From positions 62,001 to 126,000 of the forward strand of contig JAJTCM010000007.1 of the NCBI GenBank assembly GCA_021325675.1: a DNA stretch of 64,000 bases, read 5' to 3'. The first letter of the stretch is position 1; each line of letters begins with the position of its first letter. The translations under genes were made by a program, and so were the position numbers. Origin of the DNA: Crocinitomicaceae bacterium (lineage in GTDB: Bacteria; Bacteroidota; Bacteroidia; Flavobacteriales_D; Crocinitomicaceae). The notes under the pieces are model-generated. The model did not search any database. It was not told where the DNA came from and was given only the letters and a program-made list of their open reading frames with translations. This document shows positions 44,330 through 53,076 of the stretch, piece by piece.

Positions 44330-45754
44330 ATGAAGCAAGAGGCAAGGCTAACAACAGAAGAAAAAGCTTTAAAAATAAATTTAACGGGGGATATTTACGG
44401 ATGTTTTGCTGAAATCGGCGCGGGACAAGAAGTTGCGGCTAATTTTTTCAAGGCGGGCGGAAGCTCCGGGACTATCGCATATACCCAATCTGCATATGAC
44501 ATGAAGGTTTCCGACGCCATGTATGGCCCGGCTAACCGCTATGTCTGTGAGGAACGTTTATTGACCATGCTCAACACGGAGTTTGAGACAATGAAATACC
44601 GCTTGCCGGAGAAATACAAATCTTCGCGCTTTTTCGCGTTTTGCAACACCGTTGAATCGCTGAATTATCATAAAACCAACCAGGGACAAGGCTGGGTTGG
44701 CGTCCGCTTCCAGAATAACCTGGGCGAAGCGCCGAACGACGTGATCCTGCACCTCAAAATGCACGACAACAGCCACAAAGCACAGCAGGAAGCTATTGGG
44801 ATCCTGGGTGTTAACCTGCTGCACGCCTGTTATTTCCTGACGGATTCGATTGACGCTTTTTTTACCGGTTTGGTGCAGCGTTTACCGCGCGAGCGCATGG
44901 AAATCGATATGATCCGTGTTTCCGGCCCGACTTTCGCCAATATTGACAACCGGATCATTGCCCTGCACCTCGTAAAACGCGGCCTGACAGACGCAACGAT
45001 GTTTGACCTTTGCGGCAACGTCCTCCAGCCAACAGCAGCTTTATACAAGAAAAATATCCTCCTCATGCGCGGCCGTTTCCGCCCGGTGACGAAAGTACAC
45101 ATCGATATGATCGAGCGCGGCCGTGAACAGTTTTCGAAAGAAAACGGCGTGAAAGAAGACAATGTACAGGTGATTTTCGAGCTTACACTGAAAGATTTGA
45201 CGGCCGACGGCAAAATTTCCGTACGTGACTTTGTTGACCGTGCCGAATTGCTGGGATCGCTGGGCTACACCGTGATGATCTCCAATTACCTGAAACATTA
45301 CAAAATGGTCGATTACCTGGCAACGATTGCCCGCGGCCAGCTTTTAGGAGTAATCCTCGGTGTTTACAACCTGCATACAATTTTCGACGAACGTTATTAC
45401 GATAACCTTCCGGGCGGCTTGCTAGAAGCTTTCGGGCGCGGCTTCGGACACAACATCAAAATGTTCGTTTACCCTGCTAACGATGTAGAAACAGGCGAGC
45501 TATATGCGCTTGACAATTTCCGGATCCCAAGTCATTTGAGCGGCCTGAAAACGTACCTGATTGACAACAACAAGCTGGAGGCTATCACCAATTACGACAG
45601 CAGGCTGCTCCACATCCTTTCAGATGACGTACTTTCAAAAATCAAGGCCGGCGTTACAGCCTGGGAAGACGATGTACCATACGAAGTGGTGAAAGCTATC
45701 AAGTTCCTCGGTTTGTTTGGCTACGTGAAAAAGGAGGATTCGGTTTCCTGTTAA
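44330..45754 (+). CDS. Conserved protein of unknown function
   Basis: The 474-residue protein has no signal peptide and looks cytoplasmic. Strongly patterned segments include 'GDIYGCFAEIGAGQEVAANFF', 'DMKVSDAMYGPANRYVCEERL', 'LKMHDNSHKAQQEAIGILGVN' and 'LFDLCGNVLQPTAALYKKNILLMRG'. I recall close relatives in many bacteria, sometimes labelled as nicotinate-nucleotide adenylyltransferase or TonB-dependent receptor, but neither label fits what I see: there is no HxGH nucleotidyl-transferase motif and no barrel. It has a strong-looking tandem promoter and no operon partner. Confidence 0.75.
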   Translation: MKQEARLTTEEKALKINLTGDIYGCFAEIGAGQEVAANFFKAGGSSGTIAYTQSAYDMKVSDAMYGPANRYVCEERLLTMLNTEFETMKYRLPEKYKSSRFFAFCNTVESLNYHKTNQGQGWVGVRFQNNLGEAPNDVILHLKMHDNSHKAQQEAIGILGVNLLHACYFLTDSIDAFFTGLVQRLPRERMEIDMIRVSGPTFANIDNRIIALHLVKRGLTDATMFDLCGNVLQPTAALYKKNILLMRGRFRPVTKVHIDMIERGREQFSKENGVKEDNVQVIFELTLKDLTADGKISVRDFVDRAELLGSLGYTVMISNYLKHYKMVDYLATIARGQLLGVILGVYNLHTIFDERYYDNLPGGLLEAFGRGFGHNIKMFVYPANDVETGELYALDNFRIPSHLSGLKTYLIDNNKLEAITNYDSRLLHILSDDVLSKIKAGVTAWEDDVPYEVVKAIKFLGLFGYVKKEDSVSC

Positions 45755-45994
45755 CAACAGAATTGTTCTAATCTAATTGAATGGCTACGCTCTGACGCAA
45801 AAACGATTGAAAAACGGTTATTCCGTACCCTAAATTAAAGCTTGATCAGTTTTTCGCTCAGGATCATCTAAAAAACTCCCTCAAGTGGATTAGGTGAAAC
45901 TGAGAATCCCGGATCCGAATTGAATTCTTCTAATACGCATGCTGAGTATTCAGCGTATTTATCATCAAGATTAGACAAGGAACGTAATAGCCTA
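45755..45994. other. Noncoding gap with a bulged hairpin
   Basis: No gene was found in these 240 bp. AATACGC (45932) and GCGTATT (45953) form an inverted repeat with an inner CTGA/TCAG pair. It lacks a T-run, so it is not a convincing terminator. Confidence 0.35.
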
Positions 45995-46426
45995 TTATTT
46001 CTTCTTTAAAATCAATGTTTCGGTATCTCCGCCTGAAAACCCATTTGTAGATTTAAGATCTAATTTATCTTTCTCCCACATCAGATAATAAACAATGGAA
46101 GGATAATCAACCTCGCCCGTTTCCTGATCTATCACATTTGTCAATTTTAGCTGACTTTCCGTATTCTCGTATTTCATTTTATACGTGTAAATGTCACCTG
46201 CGTCACCGTTTATAACAACTATTGCTTCTTTTTCTTTATTAAAAGTAAAAACAGCCGATTGCACATCTGTTCCAATATGTTCTGCTTCTATTCCATCATT
46301 CCAGCTTTTCCATGAAGTAACACTCCATTCCCCACCTTTTTTCCAAAGGTTTTTTTCAATTTTCGTTTCTTTTTTACAGGCAGTTATCATAATTACTGCG
46401 AATAATACAAATAATATTTTTTTCAT
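45995..46426 (-). CDS. Small predicted lipoprotein
   Basis: The ATG at 46426 gives 143 residues with a short lipoprotein signal and lipobox 'MITAC' (Cys17) followed by Lys residues. The mature part is beta-rich ('WSVTSWKSWNDGIEAEHIG', 'SAVFTFNKEKEAIVVI', 'LMWEKDKLDLKS') and resembles the lipocalin-like small lipoproteins of Bacteroidota. Lower G+C and A-rich codons than its neighbours, next to a pseudogene, suggest an accessory locus. Confidence 0.7.
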   Translation of the reverse strand: MKKILFVLFAVIMITACKKETKIEKNLWKKGGEWSVTSWKSWNDGIEAEHIGTDVQSAVFTFNKEKEAIVVINGDAGDIYTYKMKYENTESQLKLTNVIDQETGEVDYPSIVYYLMWEKDKLDLKSTNGFSGGDTETLILKKK

Positions 46427-46569
46427 AATTACATGTTTTGTGACTACCATTTACAGGCAATCAATGATTAATAATAACTGTCGTACCTGAACGTTTTCGA
46501 TCTTCCGAAAACTTGCCGCAAAGATAATATTTTTTCCAACTCTCTAAACTTCTTATTTTTTTCATCCCG

Positions 46570-46876
46570 TCAAATCCCTTTTAAATAACTAATAATTATA
46601 GGATCAGAAGCTATTTCCAATGCTGTTTACCGTCAGCGCCCTTTAGCTTTGGTATCAACACCAATTGATATTAAGTATTTTAAACATTCAACAGCGCAAT
46701 CACCATCCGATTTTCTTTGCCCATTCTTTATATGACATCAATCCAGTCAACACCGCATCGTTGATTTTACAAAAACTGAATGAATTGGTCGTAAGGATGT
46801 CAAGATGACTTATCTGGCAGAAGCCTGGAAAAATAAACTTCTAAGAAAAAAGAGGAATAGTGATTTTTTTGCCCAT
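46570..46876 (-). pseudogene. Decayed ankyrin-repeat-like gene
   Basis: Reading the minus strand from an ATG at 46876 gives 'MGKKITIPLFS', a TAG, then in the same frame 'KFIFPGFCQISHLDIL' and 'DAVLTGLMSYKEWAKKIGW' and a TGA. A shifted frame continues 'ECLKYLISIGVDTKAKG', and after further small shifts 'GADGK' and 'ALEIASDPIIISYLKGI' with a stop at 46570. The last part has the ankyrin pattern. One nonsense codon and at least two frameshifts break it, so it is a recent pseudogene unless the sequence has errors. The ORF track shows nothing here. Confidence 0.65.
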
Positions 46877-47109
46877 AATCTATTATGATATGAATTCCCA
46901 AATATATTAATTTTGAATTATATGGCCAACACGTTTTCATACCTGTTCCAAAAACATTGAAAAAACTGCTTTCCACACGTCAGTGCGGCTTACACCGGAG
47001 CTCATTGCACAAAACGTCTGTTGTTGAATGAAGTCTGTTTTTTTAATCTTAGATGAAAGCCCGGATGAAAAAAATCGAAAAATTGCTTAAATTTATCCAA
47101 ATTTAAAGT
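46877..47109. other. AT-rich gap before the WYL regulator
   Basis: No gene, terminator or repeat was recognised. The segment must hold the WYL gene promoter; the A-rich stretch just before 47100 lacks a clear TAnnTTTG match. Confidence 0.3.
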
Positions 47110-48123
47110 ATGCCACACATTAAAAATGCGCTCATCCGCTTCCGGGTAATTGACCGGTGCATCCGCAATACATACAAGCCTTACCCAAGCAAGGAAGAGC
47201 TGCGAAAGGCATGCGAAGAAGCGCTCTTTGGCAGTGACGACGGCGCCAATATCTGCGATTCAACGATCGAAAAGGACATTTTCGCCATGCGCATGGAACA
47301 CGATGCGCCGATCAAATATAGCAAAAGACATCACGGCTATTATTACGAAGATCCTGATTTTACGATCAACGATATCCCGCTGACCGAAAACGACCTGGAA
47401 GCTATCAAATTTGCAGCGAATACGCTGATGCAGTTCAAGGATGTTGAAATGTTCCGCCAGTTTGGCTTTGCGATTGACAAGATCTTCGACCGGGTAAATA
47501 TTTCCAGTGACCCGCGCGAAAAAGACATTGCGCACCTCGTCCAGTTTGAAACCGCAACTTCAGCCAATGGCAACGAGTTTCTTGCCCCTTTGCTGGATGG
47601 CATCCGTACGAAAAAAATCATGCAGTTCGACTATGAGAGCTACCAGAGCGGTAAACGCAAACCCCGCCGGGTTGTTCCTCTGCTGCTGAAAGAATACCGC
47701 AACCGCTGGTACCTGATCTCCTACGATTGCATCAAGGAAAGCGTGATCACATACGCGCTCGAACGCATGGAAAACCTGGAGGATACTTCCGAGTTCTTCA
47801 ACCAGCGGATCGATTTTGACGCCCAGAAGTTTTTTAAAAATGCGATCGGAATTACAGCCAACGATTCCGCACCGGAAAAAATCCTCTTCAAAGCCGATAA
47901 TATTGCTGCCAAATACATTATTTCACAGCCTTTTCATCAGAGCCAGCAAGTCATCAAAGAAGGCAAAAACAAAACAACTTTCAGCATTGAAGTCATCGTT
48001 TCGGAAGAGCTGATCCGCAGCTTCCTGAGCTTTGGCGGAGAAATTGAGATCGTTGAACCGGAATCACTGCGCAGCACGATGATCAAGCGGATTGCAGCAA
48101 TGCGGGAAAGTTACGATATTTAA
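47110..48123 (+). CDS. WYL-domain transcriptional regulator
   Basis: The 337-residue protein has an N-terminal winged-helix part (residues 1-75, 'CDSTIEKDIFAMRMEHDAPIKYSKRHHGYYY') and a WYL domain (about 165-240, 'KIMQFDYESYQSGKRKPRRVVPLLLKEYRNRWYLISYD'), then a WCX-like C-terminal extension. WYL regulators sense nucleic-acid or other ligands and often control DNA damage or phage defence genes. No defence gene is adjacent; the nearest DNA-repair gene is recR, divergent from a membrane protein gene downstream. Confidence 0.9.
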   Translation: MPHIKNALIRFRVIDRCIRNTYKPYPSKEELRKACEEALFGSDDGANICDSTIEKDIFAMRMEHDAPIKYSKRHHGYYYEDPDFTINDIPLTENDLEAIKFAANTLMQFKDVEMFRQFGFAIDKIFDRVNISSDPREKDIAHLVQFETATSANGNEFLAPLLDGIRTKKIMQFDYESYQSGKRKPRRVVPLLLKEYRNRWYLISYDCIKESVITYALERMENLEDTSEFFNQRIDFDAQKFFKNAIGITANDSAPEKILFKADNIAAKYIISQPFHQSQQVIKEGKNKTTFSIEVIVSEELIRSFLSFGGEIEIVEPESLRSTMIKRIAAMRESYDI

Positions 48124-48228
48124 CTAATATGGTAATATGCTAATAGGTTAATGGGATGATTATTTAATGTGATAATGAATGTACGGTTCAATCGGCACAT
48201 TAGCATAGTAAACCATTAACACATTTAT
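48124..48228. repeat. Intergenic palindromic element, TTAGCATATT family
   Basis: Left arm words AATATGCTAATAGGTTAATG and right arm words GCACATTAGCATAGTAAACC are inverted copies around a centre with TTCAATCGG. It lies between the converging WYL and membrane protein genes and matches the elements at 17.7 and 54.1 kb. Confidence 0.6.
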
Positions 48229-48881
48229 TTCGAGTATTTCATATTGAGCCGCTTTACACCTTCATAAAACAAAATGATACAAGCCAGCATCAGAACATGG
48301 CTCAGGTCATCCCGGTTCAGGTAACGGTGGAGGTTGATATTCATAAGAAAGATAAACATCGACGGGAAGAGGATAATAATCCCGTAAACAAAGAACCTCA
48401 TTTCAATTTTATTCTTCATCCACAGACGGAAGGCAATATAGCCTGAATACATAATGTAGGTGATAATCACATCTACAGCTACGTAAATGAATTTCAGGAA
48501 GACAAGGCTTAAGATCAGCAATACAATCGATTTCACTACCAGGAAAATGTTAAAAAAGCGGTAGGACGGATGATCTTTCCAATAGTATAAAACACCCTTT
48601 CCGATGTAGTAACCGGCCAGCGTTCCCAGGATCCAGGAAGGAATTTTACCATAAAGGCCGAAATATTGAAAAAGCAAATGTCCCAATCCTCCAAAAATCA
48701 TGGAAATACCGAGGACAAGGTAAAACATCCGAAAATATTTTACAGGATAAGCGTTTGACCATTTAATCCGGAGCAAAGCAAAAAAACAGAAAAAAGCAAT
48801 GAGCCAATTTGTTAGTAGCGCCATAGGTTCTTGCAGTTTCAATCCCCACAAGGAAAAATGAATGATCTCAAAGTCGTTCAT
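48225..48881 (-). CDS. Polytopic membrane protein, DUF6962-like
   Basis: The 218-residue protein has about seven membrane helices, including 'LTNWLIAFFCFFALLRI', 'YLVLGISMIFGGLGHLLFQYFG' and 'IPSWILGTLAGYYIGKG'. Conserved His and Tyr in the second and third helices resemble the DUF6962 family, but I hold this loosely. No function can be given. It is divergent from recR across 66 bp. Confidence 0.65.
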   Translation of the reverse strand: MNDFEIIHFSLWGLKLQEPMALLTNWLIAFFCFFALLRIKWSNAYPVKYFRMFYLVLGISMIFGGLGHLLFQYFGLYGKIPSWILGTLAGYYIGKGVLYYWKDHPSYRFFNIFLVVKSIVLLILSLVFLKFIYVAVDVIITYIMYSGYIAFRLWMKNKIEMRFFVYGIIILFPSMFIFLMNINLHRYLNRDDLSHVLMLACIILFYEGVKRLNMKYSK

Positions 48882-48935
48882 GGGTCAAAATTATAAAAAA
48901 AATACGTTCTACAAGCCAAATGAAACTAATTTCCG

Positions 48936-48943
48936 TAATTTTG
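48936..48943 (+). promoter_or_regulatory. -7 box of recR, leaderless spacing
   Basis: TAATTTTG ends 5 nt before the GTG start at 48948, predicting a transcript that begins at the start codon. Confidence 0.6.
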
Positions 48944-48947
48944 CAAG

Positions 48948-49553
48948 GTGAGAATCCCGTCAAAATACCTGGAGCAAGCCGTTGATCAGCTGGCAATTTT
49001 ACCCGGCGTCGGGAAACGTACCGCCCTGCGGCTGGCAATCCATCTCCTGAAACAAAAACCGGAAGTTATCGAACAATTTGCCCAGGTTTTCCTGGACCTG
49101 AAAAATAACATCAAGAAATGTAAATCCTGCGGGAATATTTCCGATGTGGAATTGTGTTCCATTTGTTCCAACCCGGCCCGGAACCACGGCATGATCTGCG
49201 TAGTGGAGGATATCCGCGACGTGATCGCTATTGAAGAAACCGGATCTTTTCATGGCATTTATCACATTCTCGGCGGCATCATTTCTCCCATGGAAGGTAT
49301 CGGCCCGAACGACCTCAATATCCCGTCTTTGCTCGTTAAAATCGAAAGCGGGACAGTCAAAGAAGTGATTTTTGCCCTCAGCGCAACGATGGAAGGCGAT
49401 ACGACCAATTATTACCTCTACAAAAAAATCCAGCCTTTCCATGTTGACGTCACCTGTCTTTCCCGCGGGGTTTCGATCGGAACGGAACTGCAATATGCTG
49501 ATGGGATCACGCTCGGCAAATCGATTATACACAGGCTGCCATTTAAGGTTTAA
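48948..49553 (+). CDS. recR: Recombination protein RecR
   Basis: RecR works with RecO and RecF to load RecA on gapped DNA. The 201-residue protein has the helix-hairpin-helix 'AIQLAILPGVGKRTA'-type start ('QLAILPGVGKRTALRLAIHLL'), the C4 zinc finger 'CKSCGNISDVELCSICSNPAR', and a Toprim domain ('ICVVEDIRDVIAIEETG', 'FHGIYHILGGIISPMEGIGP'). The start is a GTG; the -7 box directly before it supports this choice. Confidence 0.96.
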   Translation: MRIPSKYLEQAVDQLAILPGVGKRTALRLAIHLLKQKPEVIEQFAQVFLDLKNNIKKCKSCGNISDVELCSICSNPARNHGMICVVEDIRDVIAIEETGSFHGIYHILGGIISPMEGIGPNDLNIPSLLVKIESGTVKEVIFALSATMEGDTTNYYLYKKIQPFHVDVTCLSRGVSIGTELQYADGITLGKSIIHRLPFKV

Positions 49554-49556
49554 TGT

Positions 49557-49700
49557 GGCAAAATGCCAAATGAGTCAAATGCGCTAAGGGATGGATCAAT
49601 AACTCAAAAAAATTAGCATATTAGCGACCGCGAAGCAGCACGAAATGAATTAATTCATCAAACAATCAGCACATCAGTATATTAAAAAATTAGCATATAG
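49557..49700. repeat. Intergenic repeat remnants, TTAGCATATT family
   Basis: AAATTAGCATATTAGCGACC, CAATCAGCACATCAGTATATT and AAATTAGCATATAG are degenerate copies of the family arm. A small TGGCAAAATGCCA hairpin lies at the recR end. No ORF is present. Confidence 0.5.
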
Positions 49701-52700
49701 ATGAAACCCTTACAAATATTAAGTGCATCGGCAGGAAGCGGGAAAACCTACAACCTGGTGCTCACGTATTTGAAGCTGGTTTTGAAAGATGACGAATACC
49801 CCGATATTTTCAGTGCGATCATTGCCATGACCTTTACCAATAAGGCGGCCAGCGAAATGAAGTCGCGGATTATTGACGCTTTAAACCTGCTGAGCACAAC
49901 CGATCCCAACAACGAAAAAGCGCAAAAATACCTCGCTGACATCAGCAGTAAACTGGAGCTTCCAAAGGAGAAAATCCAGCAGAAAGCGAAGCTCGTACTG
50001 AAGCAGATTCTCCACCAGTATGAGAATTTTGCCGTGCTGACGATCGATAAGTTCAATCTCAGGCTGATCCGTTCTTTTGCACGCGACCTGAATATTAACA
50101 ATGATTTCCAGACAACGACGAACGAGCAGGAAATCCTGAGCAGGCTCGTTGACCAGGTTTACAGTGAAATTAACAGTGGCGAGCAGCGCAAAACCTTGAC
50201 GGAAATCGCCCTTAAGCTTTCCCGCGAACGCTTCGAAAGTGAAGGAAAATGGGATTTTAAACAAGACCTGAACGAATTCGTGTCGATCCTGCTGAAGGAA
50301 CAAAACATGGCAATTATTGAAGCGATTACCCTGCAGGACTACAGCATGGACCGCTACAAAGGGCTGAAAGCCGAAGCCGCACGCCTGAAACAGCACATTC
50401 AGCAGAAAGCAACGGAATTGCATACCTTATTTTTCGCCGGCGATTACGATTCTTATCCCGGAGGAAGCACAACCATCAAAGCATTTGAAAAACTGAAGGA
50501 TGTTTTTGCGGCGAAAAGCGATTATGAGCTCTTTTTTTCACCCAGTCTTTACAGTAATTTCACCGCCGACCCGAAAACCAAAGCTTTCCCGGAAGATCTC
50601 AAGCAAAAAGCACTGGAATTTACCGCATATTATGAAAAACATTCGCTGGAATACCTGAAAATTACCAAATTTCTTGATCAGTATTTTTTTATCGCCCTGC
50701 TGAAAATCATTGCGCGTGAGCTTCAGAATTTCAAAAGAACGGAAAACATTGTCCTCATTTCCGAGTTCAATAAGCTGATTTCGGATTTGCTCAAGGACGA
50801 ATATGCGCCTTACATTTACGAGCGCATCGGCAACCGCTACAAGCATTTCCTGCTTGATGAATTCCAGGATACTTCCCGGCTGCAATGGATCAACCTCATC
50901 CCGCTGATCCACGAATCGCTGGGAAAAGGCCAGGACAACCTGATCGTTGGCGATCCGAAACAATCGATTTACCGCTTCAAAAACGGTTTGGCCGAGCAAT
51001 TTGTGGCTTTACCGGCAATTTACAACCCGGAAGAGGATTTGAAGCTGAACGAAAGCTCGCTTTTTTTCACGCAAATGGGCGAATTGAAACCCTTGGCGCA
51101 AAACTGGCGTTCCAAAAAGGAGATTGTTGAATTCAACAACGATTTCTTCAATTGTTTCCGGACGCTTTTCCCTGAAATAATCGGCAATTTTTATACGGAC
51201 ATTGTTCAAAGCCCGCAATCAGGCGACGGTGGTTATGTTTATATTGAATCTGAGCTGGACGTAAAACAGGACCTCTCCGCTTCATTTGATGAAGAAAACC
51301 CTGAAGGTGAAGAAAGCACGGAAGAAGAATTTCCTTTCCTGCTGCAATGGATCAGCGAATGCCTGGCTGCCGGTTATGATTACGGCGATATCTGCGTGCT
51401 CGATTACCAGAAAAGAAGCTGCAACGCTTACGCTTCTTACCTCAACCGGCAGGGAATTACGGTAGTTTCGACAGACAGCCTTTTGCTTGGCGCCGACAGG
51501 CAGGTGAAATTGCTGGTGCAGTATATCAAATGGCGCAACAATCCTTCGGCCGACAATGAAGCGCGCCGTTTTGCGGAAATGTACCTCGATTACAAAACCG
51601 AAAATGCCATCCGCCAGTTTGAAAAATACTGGACAAAACGCGAACGCGAAGGCAATGAATACTATATTTTCGATTCGGATGAATTTGTACAGCAGGAATT
51701 TGGCGGCGGGGAAAATTTCTTTTTTCACTTCGAAAACCTCTATCAATTGGTTCAGAAAGCCTATACTTTACTGGGTTTCGAAGAATTCAACTCTCCCTAC
51801 CTGAACCAGTTTTCAGATTATGTTTTTCTCTTCGACCAGAATTTCGGGCCGGAGCTCAAGCTTTTTATCGATTATTTTGAGAAAGAGGGACAAAACACGC
51901 CGGTAGCTATCCCGGAAAACAGAGATGCGGTCAAAATCATGACCGGCCACAAATCCAAAGGGCTTGAATTCCCCGTCGTAATGATGCCGTCGATGCGTTG
52001 GGAAATTCTCCGGAACCAAAGTAAATTCCTGATCCGGGAAGGAGAATATATTTTTTACACACCGCTTTCCAAAAGCTCCCGCATTGCTGCCATCCGCCAG
52101 AAATACGAAGAGGAATTCAACCAGGCCACGCTCGATAAAGTCAACCTGAACTACGTGATGTTTACCCGCGCGCAGGACAGGCTGTATGTGCGCAACGTCA
52201 GCCCGAAAGCCCGCAAATACGAAGCCATCACACACCGCGTCTTGCAGGAATATGCCGTTTCGGAAGATGCGAAAATCGTTCTGGAGCGGGGCGAAAAGCG
52301 ACCAAAATTCCGTGAAGAGGACTACGCAGAAAGTGAACACGGGAAGTTTTACCCGCAAACGGGCGGCGAACAGCTGTGGTTTCCTGAAATTTCGCTGCAG
52401 GACCGGGAATTGCTGACGGCCGATGCTATCAGTGAACAGCGCCGTTTCGGGAACCAGCTGCACGAAGCCCTATCGCTGGCCAATGAAGCGGAACAGCTTG
52501 ACAAAGTGATCGCTGAGCTCATTCTGAAAGGTAAGGTGGAGCTTGAATTAAGCGAACGCATCCGGCGACAGGCGCAAACTATCCTGGATTTCCCGGATTA
52601 CAGGAGCTTGTTTGACGATGCAGTTGAAATCCTGCGGGAACAAAGTATTTTGCTGTCGGAAAACGAAACCAAGCGGCCGGATATCATCATTCGCAAGGCG

Positions 52701-52859
52701 GCCGAAACAATCATCCTGGATTACAAAACAGGGTTGGAAGAAACCAGGCATATCCGGCAGGTGAAAACGTATTGCAATACGCTTGCAGCCATGCAGTTCC
52801 CGAATGTGAAAGGCATGATCTTTTATACTTCAACCCTGAAATTGGTGGCGGTGAATTGA
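49701..52859 (+). CDS. AddA/RecB-like UvrD-family helicase-nuclease
   Basis: The 1052-residue protein has a UvrD/Rep ATPase core with Walker A 'SASAGSGKTYNLVL' (residues 8-21), Walker B 'LLDEFQDTSRLQW' (about 387), 'LIVGDPKQSIYRFKNG', 'NWRSKKEIVEFNN' and 'NYVMFTRAQDRLYV'. A PD-(D/E)XK nuclease lies at the C-terminus ('IILDYKTGLEETRH', about 1005). This is the AddA/RecB arrangement for processing DNA double-strand breaks. The expected AddB partner is not next to it; it may be elsewhere or absent. Confidence 0.88.
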   Translation: MKPLQILSASAGSGKTYNLVLTYLKLVLKDDEYPDIFSAIIAMTFTNKAASEMKSRIIDALNLLSTTDPNNEKAQKYLADISSKLELPKEKIQQKAKLVLKQILHQYENFAVLTIDKFNLRLIRSFARDLNINNDFQTTTNEQEILSRLVDQVYSEINSGEQRKTLTEIALKLSRERFESEGKWDFKQDLNEFVSILLKEQNMAIIEAITLQDYSMDRYKGLKAEAARLKQHIQQKATELHTLFFAGDYDSYPGGSTTIKAFEKLKDVFAAKSDYELFFSPSLYSNFTADPKTKAFPEDLKQKALEFTAYYEKHSLEYLKITKFLDQYFFIALLKIIARELQNFKRTENIVLISEFNKLISDLLKDEYAPYIYERIGNRYKHFLLDEFQDTSRLQWINLIPLIHESLGKGQDNLIVGDPKQSIYRFKNGLAEQFVALPAIYNPEEDLKLNESSLFFTQMGELKPLAQNWRSKKEIVEFNNDFFNCFRTLFPEIIGNFYTDIVQSPQSGDGGYVYIESELDVKQDLSASFDEENPEGEESTEEEFPFLLQWISECLAAGYDYGDICVLDYQKRSCNAYASYLNRQGITVVSTDSLLLGADRQVKLLVQYIKWRNNPSADNEARRFAEMYLDYKTENAIRQFEKYWTKREREGNEYYIFDSDEFVQQEFGGGENFFFHFENLYQLVQKAYTLLGFEEFNSPYLNQFSDYVFLFDQNFGPELKLFIDYFEKEGQNTPVAIPENRDAVKIMTGHKSKGLEFPVVMMPSMRWEILRNQSKFLIREGEYIFYTPLSKSSRIAAIRQKYEEEFNQATLDKVNLNYVMFTRAQDRLYVRNVSPKARKYEAITHRVLQEYAVSEDAKIVLERGEKRPKFREEDYAESEHGKFYPQTGGEQLWFPEISLQDRELLTADAISEQRRFGNQLHEALSLANEAEQLDKVIAELILKGKVELELSERIRRQAQTILDFPDYRSLFDDAVEILREQSILLSENETKRPDIIIRKAAETIILDYKTGLEETRHIRQVKTYCNTLAAMQFPNVKGMIFYTSTLKLVAVN

Positions 52860-52865
52860 TTACTG

Positions 52866-53037
52866 AAGTTTTTTGGATCGCGAAGAGCGTAAAGTGAAGC
52901 AGAGTTTGCAAAGAGACCATGAGGTAAGCCAAATCGTAAATAATTCCTGCATATTATTTACCTTCCCGAACTTTGTACAACTTCGAGCTTCGCGACCTTC
53001 GTGTTTTTCTTTTTCGACTTTGCGATCCAAAAAACTT
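52866..53037. repeat. MITE-like element with 16-bp perfect inverted ends
   Basis: AAGTTTTTTGGATCGC at 52866-52881 and its exact reverse complement at 53022-53037 bound 172 bp without a real ORF. Internal sequence repeats the GCGTAAAG/TTTGCAAAG words seen at 33.0 kb. No obvious target-site duplication was found at the edges. It separates the helicase gene from corA. Confidence 0.7.
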
Positions 53038-53076
53038 TTGCTTCGTGTTACTAAAAAAACACTATTTTCGTAGGGT

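Noticed and set aside
45932-45959. Hairpin AATACGC/GCGTATT as a terminator for the 44330 gene
   Set aside because: The stem is bulged and has no following T-run on either strand; it lies about 180 bp past the stop.
47260-47535. Minus-strand ORFs inside the WYL regulator
   Set aside because: Shadow frames of a gene with clear HTH and WYL domains.
51813-52463. Minus-strand ORF of 216 residues inside the AddA-like gene
   Set aside because: Fully antisense to a gene with clear helicase motifs; composition is that of a shadow frame.
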